This document shows positions 1 through 8,262 of a stretch of DNA of 64,000 nucleotides, in pieces. The stretch lies in NCBI RefSeq assembly GCF_026914185.1, contig NC_070559.1:4438001-4502000 (forward strand), written 5' to 3'. Both the position numbers and the translations under genes were made by a program. Each line of letters begins with the position of its first letter. The first letter of the stretch is position 1. The DNA is from Puccinia triticina. Taxonomy: Eukaryota; Basidiomycota; Pucciniomycetes; Pucciniales; Pucciniaceae. The notes under the pieces are model-generated. The model made no database searches and was not told the origin of the DNA. It saw only the letters and a program-made list of their open reading frames with translations.

Positions 1-943
1 GGCGCTATATGTGCAAGCCGTGCAACTCTGGGCCGAACGCCAGCCACTCACCGACTCCAGAACATTGGGCCGCCGTCTAGGAACAAAGTTGAGCAAAAAG
101 ATTCAGAAGGCAATCCAAAGTCGTCGTGGGCCAATCAACAAACTCATCGCGCATTACAACACTCAATTTGATCATTACGTGGCCAAGTTTCCAAGAGAAT
201 GAGTGGCCGACGCAGAAAATCATCCATTAACGTACGAGGCGTTTGCCAGCATGGCTATTGACCACAAGTTTTGGAACGATGGTATTTATTACCATTTGAA
301 AGCACCCTGGGCAACCAATCCGGATGTGCGCACAGGTATAACTTGCATCCTTGTGCTTGGTAGAGTGGACGAAGAGCTGGATTTAATAACTCAAGAACTG
401 GCGCGGGCGATGTCTTGAGGAGTAGCTATGTACACGCACATGACAGACTACATCAAATACATTTGATCTCGTATGTTTTTTTCCCTTACTACTTTAGATT
501 TCTTGGTACTCACAGCTTGTTCACTGTTTGTTGGGTTGGCCACAGGAGGAGTGGCTCTAGAGAACAACAATAATTTGAGTGAGGATCACCTCGATAACCT
601 GGAATTTGGCGACATTGAAAGAGGCGAGAAATTACGACTAATTAATAAGGAATTACAGTCTCGTTTGTTTGATCATGGTACACTAATGATTGAGTGGTCA
701 GATACCGTCAAGTGGATGTGTGCTCGTTGCCAGCCCAATCTACTTCGCAATCAATGGTCTGAATGGACCAAACTTATAGCTACTGTATTAAACGATCAAG
801 CTTCTCGACTACCAAGTAGAAATACGCAAGAGGTGGTAGTTGACATTGTCTCCGAGGACGTGGTCTTAGGAGTACAGACAGAAGATGGCGAAGAGCTTGG
901 GGAGGCTGATCAGGGCGCTTGGGAGGATATTGCAGAATCTTAG
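1..943 (+). pseudogene. KDZ-type transposase, C-terminal fragment (decayed)
   Basis: One reading frame runs from the left edge to 943 but is cut by in-frame stops at 200-202, 416-418 and 464-466. All coding pieces share this frame. A GT-AG intron is visible at 471-545 (GTATGT donor, CCACAG acceptor), after which the frame continues (GGVALENNNN...) to a TAG stop at 943. Segments such as LWAERQPLTDSRTLGRRLG and IEWSDTVKWMCARCQPN resemble the C-terminal part of Kyakuja-Dileera-Zisupton (KDZ) transposases that are abundant in basidiomycetes; this is recognition by style, not a search result. The N-terminal catalytic part lies outside the window. The three stops make it non-functional; each could come from a single transition (TGG or CGA to TGA). 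Confidence 0.55.
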
Positions 944-1085
944 TATTATTTTCTTTGTGGTCTTGTTTGATCTCTGTTTTCCCCTTGTTACTCGCCCTTT
1001 TTTCTTTTATCATTCTCAACGTTTTCATATGTGTATCAACGATTTCATATCGGTATTATTATTGGTCATGATTGCATTTGACTAA

Positions 1086-1735
1086 GTAGAGAGTACAACT
1101 GAACGAATTAAAATATACATAATCTGCCACAGTTGAGCGAGTGTTGAACTCTGGTTAGTCACCGGTGTGGTTAGTTCAAGTCGGACCAGGTTGATGAGTA
1201 ACTATTTAAGTGTTGGACATTTTGCGGTGTGGTGTATGTTCTGGTTAGTCCGAGTTGAGCCGAGTTGCTGAGTGAAAGTGAACTTTGTGGTAGTGTTACA
1301 TACTTGGGTATGCGATGACCGGGCTCAGTTTGAGGAGATGGTGCGGGCGGTGCTTGGTGGGGGTGAGTTGTTACAGTCGGAGTGATGTGCGGGCGTTGGT
1401 TATGTATGTATGTTGTAAAACCTGTGATGGTCTGTTATGTAGGTGTTGGGTGCGGGTGATGAGCTGAGCAGGGGGAAGGGGAGGATGCGGGACTTAGGCA
1501 AGAATTTGGAGGCCAAAAACCTGGTCATCGAGGCGTTGCTGGAGATGCGGGAAATTTCTTAGTTTTGGGCAGAGAGTAACCCCTCTGCGTACCATAGTCC
1601 GCCCCCGCCATGCTATGTATAGTATAGTGCGGAGTAGTGGCCATAGGTGCCCCCAAGGGCCGATACTGGCCATTAGCAGAGTCACCACTCTGGATGGCGA
1701 GTACCACTCAGAGCATCTCCAACGGACTCGCTAGA
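1086..1735. other. Non-coding stretch, ending in a short dispersed repeat
   Basis: No convincing gene. Between about 1135 and 1290 GTTGAG and CTGGTTAGTC motifs recur, an imperfect local duplication. The last part (about 1690-1739, GAGCATCTCCAACGG...) reads on into 6242 onward if element A is removed, so A was inserted into a pre-existing short repeat. Confidence 0.4.
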
Positions 1736-1739
1736 GCGG

Positions 1740-2583
1740 TATGGAGCTCCGCCCGGTGCTAGGCCGGCGGCAGCGCTGGGAGGGGAAAAGGTGCTCTGGG
1801 AGCTGCCCTCACGGATGGTCCGGAAAAGAGTTGTAGGGGATTCGAGGTGATAGCTTTGGTGGAGTGGTTTTGAGAGTTCGCCGGGGTTTGGATCCTCGGC
1901 GGCGGTTTGGGTTTGTTGGGAAGGTGGATTCTGGAAGGGACTCTGGGGATTCTTTTGACTCGGATTCGGAAAAAGATCGATCAATTGATAACCCCTGACT
2001 TGGATCAGAACAGGTGCTATGGCCTCCCATCCTCCAAGTTCGCTGGGAACTTGGATTCCTGGAGGCCTGTCACAGACATGTCATCATCTCCTTGCGCGCC
2101 ATGCGCGCACACACACACAACAGACAACAGAGAAAAGGGAAGAAAAAGACAACACCAAGAAGGAAACAGGAAGAGAAATAGAACCAAGAGCTGAAAACAT
2201 GAAACCAATAAGAACCATAAGAAATAAGAAAGGGACCAGGGGAAATGGAACTAAACATGACCAAGTACATGGAATAAACAAAACCAGAAAAAGACAACAA
2301 CTGGGAATAAACCCACAGACAGATCTGTGTTAGGAACAAGAAAGAGAAGAAGGGGAAGGAAGGGGAAGTGAGAATGAGGAGAGTGGGGAAAAGGGAGAAG
2401 GAATTTGAAGGATAAGAAAGGGATGGGGAAAGGGGAAGTTCTTGAGGATCTTGAAGTCTTGAGGATGAGTGAGAATCTTGATGGTTGCTTTTAGATCTTG
2501 ATGCTTGCTTAGTATCTTGCTGATCTTGATGGTGGTGGCAGCAGACTGCTTCTGACTAGCTGACAACCAAATGGGTCACCACA
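1740..2583 (-). repeat. Element A 3' LTR
   Basis: 844 bp, about 99% identical to 5398-6241. It contains a perfect 9-bp hairpin (stem arms 2033-2041 and 2047-2055, TCCAAGTTC / GAACTTGGA) that has structural counterparts in the LTRs of element B. Several open frames cross it on both strands but are just by-products of the repeat. Confidence 0.9.
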
Positions 2584-2654
2584 TCCACCCACCACTTGGA
2601 GTCTGTCCCCAGACTCCTTTGATCCTCCATGCGGCAAGAGAGAGGTAGATAGAT

Positions 2655-2767
2655 CTGAACAGAAAATAGAAACAGAGGTCCCCCGGGCGGCTCACGGCAG
2701 TGGCTAAAGTAATGCTTACGACTAATGGTAGTAGAACCCAAGGTGCATACTAAGGAGGGGGACTTAC
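2655..2767 (-). other. Intron-like module A2, downstream of gag
   Basis: On the minus strand: ...CTAAAA|GTAAGTCCCCC ... TATGCACCTT ... CATTAC ... GCCAC ... GTGAGCC ... TTTTCTGTTCAG|ATCT, 113 nt from GT to AG. The donor lies in a hairpin loop (ACUAA/UUAGU inner stem, GCAU/AUGC outer stem). It starts just after the gag stop codon. One of seven homologous modules in elements A and B. Whether it is spliced cannot be told from sequence. Confidence 0.6.
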
Positions 2768-2769
2768 TT

Positions 2770-4761
2770 TTAGTCACCAATGCCCCCACGTGAAAAGACT
2801 CTCTTGAACGGATCTGCTGCAACATCTACAGCTTCCAAATGAAACAAGACTAGTTTATCCTCATTGCGGAGGCGGATCGGAGACGGCAGTGAGGATAGAC
2901 ACTTGTCAGACTTGTGTACGGATTGTGGGGAATCATCACAGAGGGTCATGGAATCCAGATCGGAAATTGGCAAAGGAGGATGATCGGTGGAATTGGATGA
3001 TAAACGGAGGGAACAAGATGAATTAAATCCCAGTGCTAAATCTTCAAACACTAGGGGAGGCAGCTGATAGTTGTTGGCGGGAGGATTAAAGATCGAAGGA
3101 GTCGCTAGTTTAACCTCATCTCGGAGGCGGGTTGGCTTGGCTACTGCAGATAGTTTAACCTCATCTCGGAGGGGGTCGGACAGGGTTGAACGCTCTGCTG
3201 ATGGTCGGAGCTGGCTACCAGAACAGAGATCGGGATCTGGATCGGAAGATCTCGAGACTTGAGAATTGTCATGGTACGAACTAACAAGTGAGAACCCCCT
3301 TGAATCAGGGATTTGATCTTGAAAGTCGGAACATTTGACTAGCTTGACTGGCACCGCTGCAGGAGGGGCGACGGCAACGGGGGCAGATATCGATGAATTC
3401 TTCTTAGAAAGTTTGGACACAGAAAGACCAGGTTCCATGATCTCAGAGATCTTCTTCAGGATGGAGTCTATTGCCTGCCTAGATGGGGTTCGAGACGGTG
3501 GAGGAGCATGATCACATAATGCGACTCCGGGATGACTAGGCTCAGAGGCGAGTGACTTGCAGATTGAACGACGAGGATGAGGCTGGGAAACCGGGGGATC
3601 TTTGCAGGGCTGTGACGCTTCGTGCTTCTTCCTAGCAGATATGTGTCGAAAGTTCCTTGGAGATGGTGGTAACGGAACAGCAGGCGAGTACCATGGCTGG
3701 AGGGCGCCACAACCAGTCCTGAAAGGTGCTGAAACAAAGCTACTTGATGGTTGAGAATCATTAAAAGAGGCCACCACTCGGCGGATCGGGCGGCTGCGAT
3801 CGAAGGGAATGAGCGCGCCGTTGGGGAGGAAAAAGTTGCTCCCTTGCTGCTCCACCAGACCGTCATCCCTGTCTTTCTGAAGCTCCAGACATCCGGCAGT
3901 ACCATGACGCTTCCGGTGACAATAAAAACAGGTCATGGCAGGTTGATCAGCCGGGTTCTGAGCCGAGTCTCTCTTCAAGTATTGTTCCAACGACTGGAAC
4001 ATCCTAATAAGCTTGTCAATTGAGTGGGCCGGTACCGGGGCAGAAGTAGCTGGGGTCGGTTTCTGATCCTTGCTCAACTTCTTCATGATCTCGTTTGAGG
4101 CTTGAAACGGTGGAGCTATGGGGACCGCTGATCGAGAGTCCTCGAATGTTAAGGTGATCTGACCCTCCATGACCTCCTCAACCGCAGCTTTGAGGACCTT
4201 GAACTCAGGGAGCCTTCCTCGATTGTCCAGGGTGACTACCATAGATTTATCCTTGATCAACTGCGCCCGAATCCGCTCCTGAATACTGAACGAGAAACAT
4301 TGATAGAACTCTTTTCTGATCTCCTCCACCGAATCAATATGTTTCTTTGCGACGAGATATGACTGAAGCGGGCCCCAGGTTTTGCGAAACTCCTGATAGT
4401 CGGCGACCGACGATACACCACCCTTAGCCTGCCAGGTCAACACCAGCGCCTCCAAGTCGCGCTGAGTGTACAGCGCCGTATCGAGCTTGCCCCAGTGAGA
4501 GATCATGGCGGCCTTGAGTTTGGTCCAGTCAGGCGGCTTGTAGCCATCGAGTGTGCTGAGAATCGTGCGCGTCTCTCCCAATTCAACAAAAGAGCCGACC
4601 TGACGAGCCTTGGCATAATCCGACGCTCCGTCCAGCTCCGCGGCTAGCTCATAATCGTCCAGAAACTGCTCGACGTTAGATCCGCTGAACTTCAAAGCCT
4701 TATATTGAGGATTAATCTTGACCATCTTCCCTTGAGGAGGATCCGCGGTGACATTGGCCAT
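2770..4761 (-). CDS. gag: Gag polyprotein, element A (663 aa)
   Basis: An intact 663-aa ORF starting at the ATG at 4759-4761, just downstream of the AG of module A1, which supports this start. Structure: an N-terminal capsid-like alpha-helical region (about residues 10-200, including KALKFSGSNVEQFLDDYE and GGVSSVADYQEFRKTWGPLQ), a linker, then a CCHC zinc knuckle (C-F-Y-C-x4-H-x4-C) near residue 278, followed by a long Ser/Pro-rich C-terminal part. The C-terminal part has three copies of an LRxExKL peptide. Gag forms the virus-like particle that packages element RNA. It aligns clearly by eye with the Gag part of element B (shared SVEEIRK/NxxYQxFS and FFLPNGALIP). Unlike B it has no aspartic protease domain. 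No frameshifts or stops, so it could still be expressed. Confidence 0.88.
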   Translation of the reverse strand: MANVTADPPQGKMVKINPQYKALKFSGSNVEQFLDDYELAAELDGASDYAKARQVGSFVELGETRTILSTLDGYKPPDWTKLKAAMISHWGKLDTALYTQRDLEALVLTWQAKGGVSSVADYQEFRKTWGPLQSYLVAKKHIDSVEEIRKEFYQCFSFSIQERIRAQLIKDKSMVVTLDNRGRLPEFKVLKAAVEEVMEGQITLTFEDSRSAVPIAPPFQASNEIMKKLSKDQKPTPATSAPVPAHSIDKLIRMFQSLEQYLKRDSAQNPADQPAMTCFYCHRKRHGTAGCLELQKDRDDGLVEQQGSNFFLPNGALIPFDRSRPIRRVVASFNDSQPSSSFVSAPFRTGCGALQPWYSPAVPLPPSPRNFRHISARKKHEASQPCKDPPVSQPHPRRSICKSLASEPSHPGVALCDHAPPPSRTPSRQAIDSILKKISEIMEPGLSVSKLSKKNSSISAPVAVAPPAAVPVKLVKCSDFQDQIPDSRGFSLVSSYHDNSQVSRSSDPDPDLCSGSQLRPSAERSTLSDPLRDEVKLSAVAKPTRLRDEVKLATPSIFNPPANNYQLPPLVFEDLALGFNSSCSLRLSSNSTDHPPLPISDLDSMTLCDDSPQSVHKSDKCLSSLPSPIRLRNEDKLVLFHLEAVDVAADPFKRVFSRGGIGD
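2851..3172 (-). repeat. Three copies of the TAAACTA / LRxExKL motif in gag
   Basis: Plus-strand positions 2851-2872, 3106-3127 and 3151-3172 carry nearly the same 22-mer (TAGTTTAACCTCATCTCGGA and variants). On the minus strand each encodes LR-[DN]-E-[VD]-KL, with Lys-Leu always written AAACTA. The same motif recurs five times in element B at 52483-52934. Confidence 0.7.
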
Positions 4762-4774
4762 GGCGAGGGAGGAT

Positions 4775-4883
4775 CTGAAGAAAGAAACAAACGGAAATCG
4801 AGGAGGCGGCTCACAGCGGTGGCGATGATGCTTTGATGATGAAGTAGTGCTTCGGAGGTGCTACTGATTCGAAAGGGACTTAC
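4775..4883 (-). other. Intron-like module A1, upstream of gag
   Basis: 109 nt on the minus strand: GCAAAA|GTAAGTCCC ... AGTAGCACCTCCGAAGC ... GCCACCGCTGTGAGCC ... TTTGTTTCTTTCTTCAG|ATCC, followed 11 nt later by the gag ATG. A strong donor, pyrimidine tract and acceptor make it a good 5'-leader intron candidate. The donor is in a hairpin loop (UAUUGA/UCAGUA). Confidence 0.65.
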
Positions 4884-5347
4884 TTTTGCACCTTCAATAC
4901 CCCGCCGCTGAGCACCTAAAAAATCAGAAAGAGAAGACGAGGCCTGAAACGAGGGCTAGTTTGTATCCGAGCTTCCTTTAGGCCTCTGATCGAGAGAATG
5001 GAGACTTGGTGCTTTTGCAGAGAACTCTGGCCCGTCCGACAGCAAGATACCCCCACCGGGGAGGTGTGCAAGCTGGAAGACGCCGATCCTTTGAGTGGGA
5101 AGAGGCCGTACAGGCTTGATTGTTGATGTTCGTGACTAGGGTGAGTCCTCAGGCAAGGGTCTGGATCTTGAAACAAGCTAACGGGTCCGATTGTTCGCCA
5201 AGCACGCTCGAGATCAGTCAATTTGAGTGAGAATCAAGGAGAAGCACTTTCAGCTCTCCTTCTAAAGAGGATCAAGATTGAGGCAAAAGAAAAGAACCCA
5301 AAAATCAAAATAGAAATAACCGCCAAGCGCCTCAAAACCACAGTGCG

Positions 5348-5395
5348 AGACTGTAAATCTTGAGGTCGCTGGTTCGATCCCGGCTCGGGGGACCA
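5348..5395 (-). promoter_or_regulatory. Primer-binding site of element A: 48-nt match to a tRNA-Tyr 3' half
   Basis: Read on the plus strand, the 48 nt before the right LTR look like the 3' half of a tRNA: an AGA-CTGTAAA-TCT anticodon arm with GTA anticodon (Tyr), a variable region, a T arm with GGTTCGATCCC, and an acceptor strand ending GGGGGACCA. On the element (minus) strand this is the PBS TGGTCCCCCGAGCC... Some tRNA-like sequence (GCCAAGC, AGTGCGAG) continues leftward to about 5315, but there is no 5' acceptor strand pairing with the 3' end, so it is not a tRNA gene. Confidence 0.75.
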
Positions 5396-5397
5396 AA

Positions 5398-6241
5398 TAT
5401 GGAGCTCCGCCCGGTGCTAGGCCGGCGGCAGCGCTGGGAGGGGAAAAGGTGCTCTGGGAGCTGCCCTCACGGATGGTCCGGAAAAGAGTTGTAGGGGATT
5501 CGAGGTGATAGCTTTGGTGGAGTGGTTTTGAGAGTTCGCCGGGGTTTGGATCCTTGGCGGCGGTTTGGGTTTGTTGGGAAGGTGGATTCTGGAAGGGACT
5601 CTGGGGATTCTTTGGACTCGGATTCGGAAAAAGATTGATCAATTGATAACCCCTGACTTGGATCAGAACAGGTGCTATGGCCTCCCATCCTCCAAGTTCG
5701 CTGGGAACTTGGATTCCTGGAGGCCTGTCACAGACATGTCATCATCTCCTTGCGCGCCATGCGCGCACACACACACAATAGACAACAGAGAAAAGGGAAG
5801 AAAAAGACAACACCAAGAAGGAAACAGGAAGAGAAATAGAACCAAGAGCTGAAAACATGAAACCAATAAGAACCATAAGAAATAAGAAAGGGACCAGGGG
5901 AAATGGAACTAAACATGACCAAGTACATGGAATAAACAAAACCAGAAAAAGACAACAACTGGGAATAAACCCACAGACAGATCTGTGTTAGGACCAAGAA
6001 AGAGAAGAAGGGGAAGGAAGGGGAAGTGAGAATGAGGAGAGTGGGGAAAAGGGAGAAGGAATTTGAAGGATAAGAAAGGGATGGGGAAAGGGGAAGTTCT
6101 TGAGGATCTTGAAGTCTTGAGGATGAGTGAGAATCTTGATGGTTGCTTTTAGATCTTGATGCTTGCTTAGTATCTTGCTGATCTTGATGGTGGTGGCAGC
6201 AGACTGCTTCTGACTAGCTGACAACCAAATGGGTCACCACA
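5398..6241 (-). repeat. Element A 5' LTR
   Basis: 844 bp, the copy that should hold the promoter for the minus-strand transcript. Near-identical to 1740-2583. Contains the same hairpin at about 5691-5713. Confidence 0.9.
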
Positions 6242-6345
6242 GCGGGACCCGCAACCCCAATTTAGCGAGTCGGGCAAGTTTTCGGGGTCCAACCGACTCG
6301 CTATCCGACTCGCCAAACGCCTCCTGAGTCGCCTCAACTCGCCAC
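6242..6345. other. Remnant of the short repeat that received element A
   Basis: GCGGGACCCGCAACCCC... continues the sequence at 1690-1739 when A is removed. It contains several GACTCGC/GAGTCG motifs in both orientations, typical of a small inverted-repeat element. It ends where the CACTA terminus begins. Confidence 0.4.
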
Positions 6346-7004
6346 CACTACCAAGATGGATGAATTTGCGATGTCGTATATTGATCAATATAGCGTATAT
6401 TGATCAATTTATATTGATCAATTATTTTTTTTTATTATTCCTCTTGATACCTTTGTCTGTTTTCCATGTCTCCTTGATACTATTCTATAATCTCTCTCCT
6501 TCTGCCTGTGTTAGCTTCAAGCCACAGGATTTTTTTTTTCCTTGCCTGATAAGTTTCATGAATTTCTACATACACCACTCAATTCTTCCTGAAAAAAAGA
6601 CGTTGCAATTTTTAGGATTAATCCAGGGTAGCTGAGGGGTCTCAATTTTTTTTTCTTTTTTTTTTACTTCAACAATTGATGTTATCAGAAGTCTCCAAAT
6701 CGACTTTTTTTCAAAAGAGGAAAAACATTGACCCCTGACCTCTCTCATGATACCATGCTGCACACATTTTTAATTTGGTTGGTTGAACTTGCTCAAGATA
6801 TTGCATATCATACTTGAAGTGCTACATGCATAGAAGGCCTTTTTGAAATTAGTTTACCATGGTATAGCATATTTTTGTCAGGTTCTTTTTTTTATCTACT
6901 TTTGTTATCAACCACAGATTAATGAGGAATATTTCCACATAAAATTTCATTGGACAATTTTTCTGCATATAAAACCCAGAAATATTTTAAAATATAATTT
7001 ATTT

Positions 7005-8259
7005 CACCAGGAAAAAAAAATAGTCACTTGATGACAAGTGACATCATGCCAGCTCCAGCGGGCTACCCACCATCTACCCACCATCTACCCATCATCTACC
7101 CACCATCCTCCCACCATCTAACCAGTTTAAGAATTTCCACAGGAGATCCTCAGTTTTTGCTGGGCACCACTCATCCCCATTTCTGGTCAGCTGATACTCA
7201 GCTTTAGCTGCCAGCTTATGCTCAGCTTTGGTGCCCAGCTCATGCTCAGCTTTGTTGCCCAGATCAGAACCAGTCCTGGCCCAGCTTATTTTCAGCTTTA
7301 TTCCAGTCATGGCTCAGCTTAGACTCAGATTAGGACTATCATTGGCCCAGCCAATGCTCAGCTTTGGACCAGTATTGGCTCAGCTGATTTTCAGCTTTGG
7401 ATGAATCTTGGCCCAGCCAATGCTCAGATTCTGAGTCTGACCACTCCTGTAACAGCTTATGCTCATCTGTGGACCAGCCTTGGCTCAGCTGATTCTCAGC
7501 TGTGGACCAAACTTGGCTAAGACAATGCTCAGCTGTGGACCAGCCTTGGCTCAGCTGATGCTCAGCTGATGCTCAGCTGTGGACCAGCCTTGGCTCAGCT
7601 GATGCTCAGCTGATGCTCAGCTGTGGACCAGCCTTGGCTCAGCTGATGCTCAGCTGTGGACCAGCCTTGGCTCAGCTGATGCTCAGCTGTGGAACAGCCT
7701 TGGCTCAGGTGATATTAATCTTTTGAATAGTCTCAAAACATCTGATACTCAGCTTTAGAACAGCCTTGGCTCAGCCAATGCTCAGCTTTGTACCAGCATT
7801 GGCTCAGCTGATGTTCAGCTTTTGAAAAGTTTTGGCCCAGCTGGTGCTAATATTTGGAACAGTATTGTCCCAGCTGTTCCTAAGCTCTGCACAAGCCTTT
7901 TCCAAGATGATGCTCAGCTTTGGACCATTGTTGGCTAAGCTGATGCTCAGATTTGGAATATTCTTGGTCCAGCTGACACTTGGATTTGTTTCAGGCTTGG
8001 AATATCCAATGCTCAGCTGTGGCCCAGGCTCAGCCAATGTTCAGCTTTGGCCCAGGCTCAGTCAATGCCTACTGCTCAGCTGTCCCTGGGAAAAAATTAG
8101 GATCAGCTGACTGTGCCACATTGAGTGCTCTGGTGCAGTCCTGCAAGCTCTACAAGTGCTGGTGGAGCAGACTTGGAGAAGCGCTGGAGTAGCTCTGGAG
8201 CAGAAACCAAAGCTGCATCATGTCACTTGCCATCAAGTGACTATTTTTTTTTCCTGGTG
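7005..8259. mobile_element. Nested 1,255-bp TIR element (exact borders from an empty site)
   Basis: Ends are inverted repeats of about 43 bp (CACCAGGAAAAAAAA then TAGTCACTTGATG). The paralogous left arm at 54126-54140 lacks it: ATTTATTTGGGG there corresponds to ATTTATTT-[insert]-TTTGGGG here, giving a 3-bp TTT target duplication (7002-7004 and 8260-8262). TIR starting CAC plus a 3-bp duplication fits a CACTA-superfamily MITE. The inside is a minisatellite and holds no gene. Confidence 0.8.
7170..8080. repeat. Minisatellite of 11/33-bp units inside the nested element
   Basis: Repeats of GGACCAGCCTTGGCTCAGCT + GATGCTCAGCTGT (33 bp, built from 11-bp TGCTCAGCTGA subunits). The middle (about 7480-7700) is nearly perfect; the flanks are degenerate. 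Confidence 0.8.
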
Positions 8260-8262
8260 TTT

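Larger units (their letters stand above)
1740..6241 (-). mobile_element. LTR retrotransposon A (Ty3-type, Gag only, non-autonomous)
   Basis: Two 844-bp direct repeats (1740-2583 and 5398-6241) enclose a 2.8-kb internal region on the minus strand. In minus orientation the LTR starts TGTGGTGACC and ends CTCCATA. Two bases after the 5' LTR lies a PBS (TGGTCCCCCGAG). The only internal gene is gag; there is no protease, RT, RNase H or integrase, so it must be mobilised by a partner. A short direct repeat GCGG (possibly AGCGG) flanks the element at 1736-1739 and 6242-6245, as expected for a target-site duplication. By eye the LTRs differ at about five positions, suggesting recent insertion. Gag, PBS, LTR start and the intron-like modules resemble those of element B at 47.9-63.8 kb. 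Confidence 0.88.

Noticed and set aside
1809..2339. Many small ORFs on both strands in the LTRs of element A, repeated at 5467-5997
   Set aside because: They occur identically in both LTRs in all frames, with low-complexity composition; they are by-products of the LTR.
5315..5395. tRNA-Tyr gene
   Set aside because: The 3' half is convincing but no 5' acceptor strand or proper D arm pairs with it, and the position next to an LTR explains it as a primer-binding site.
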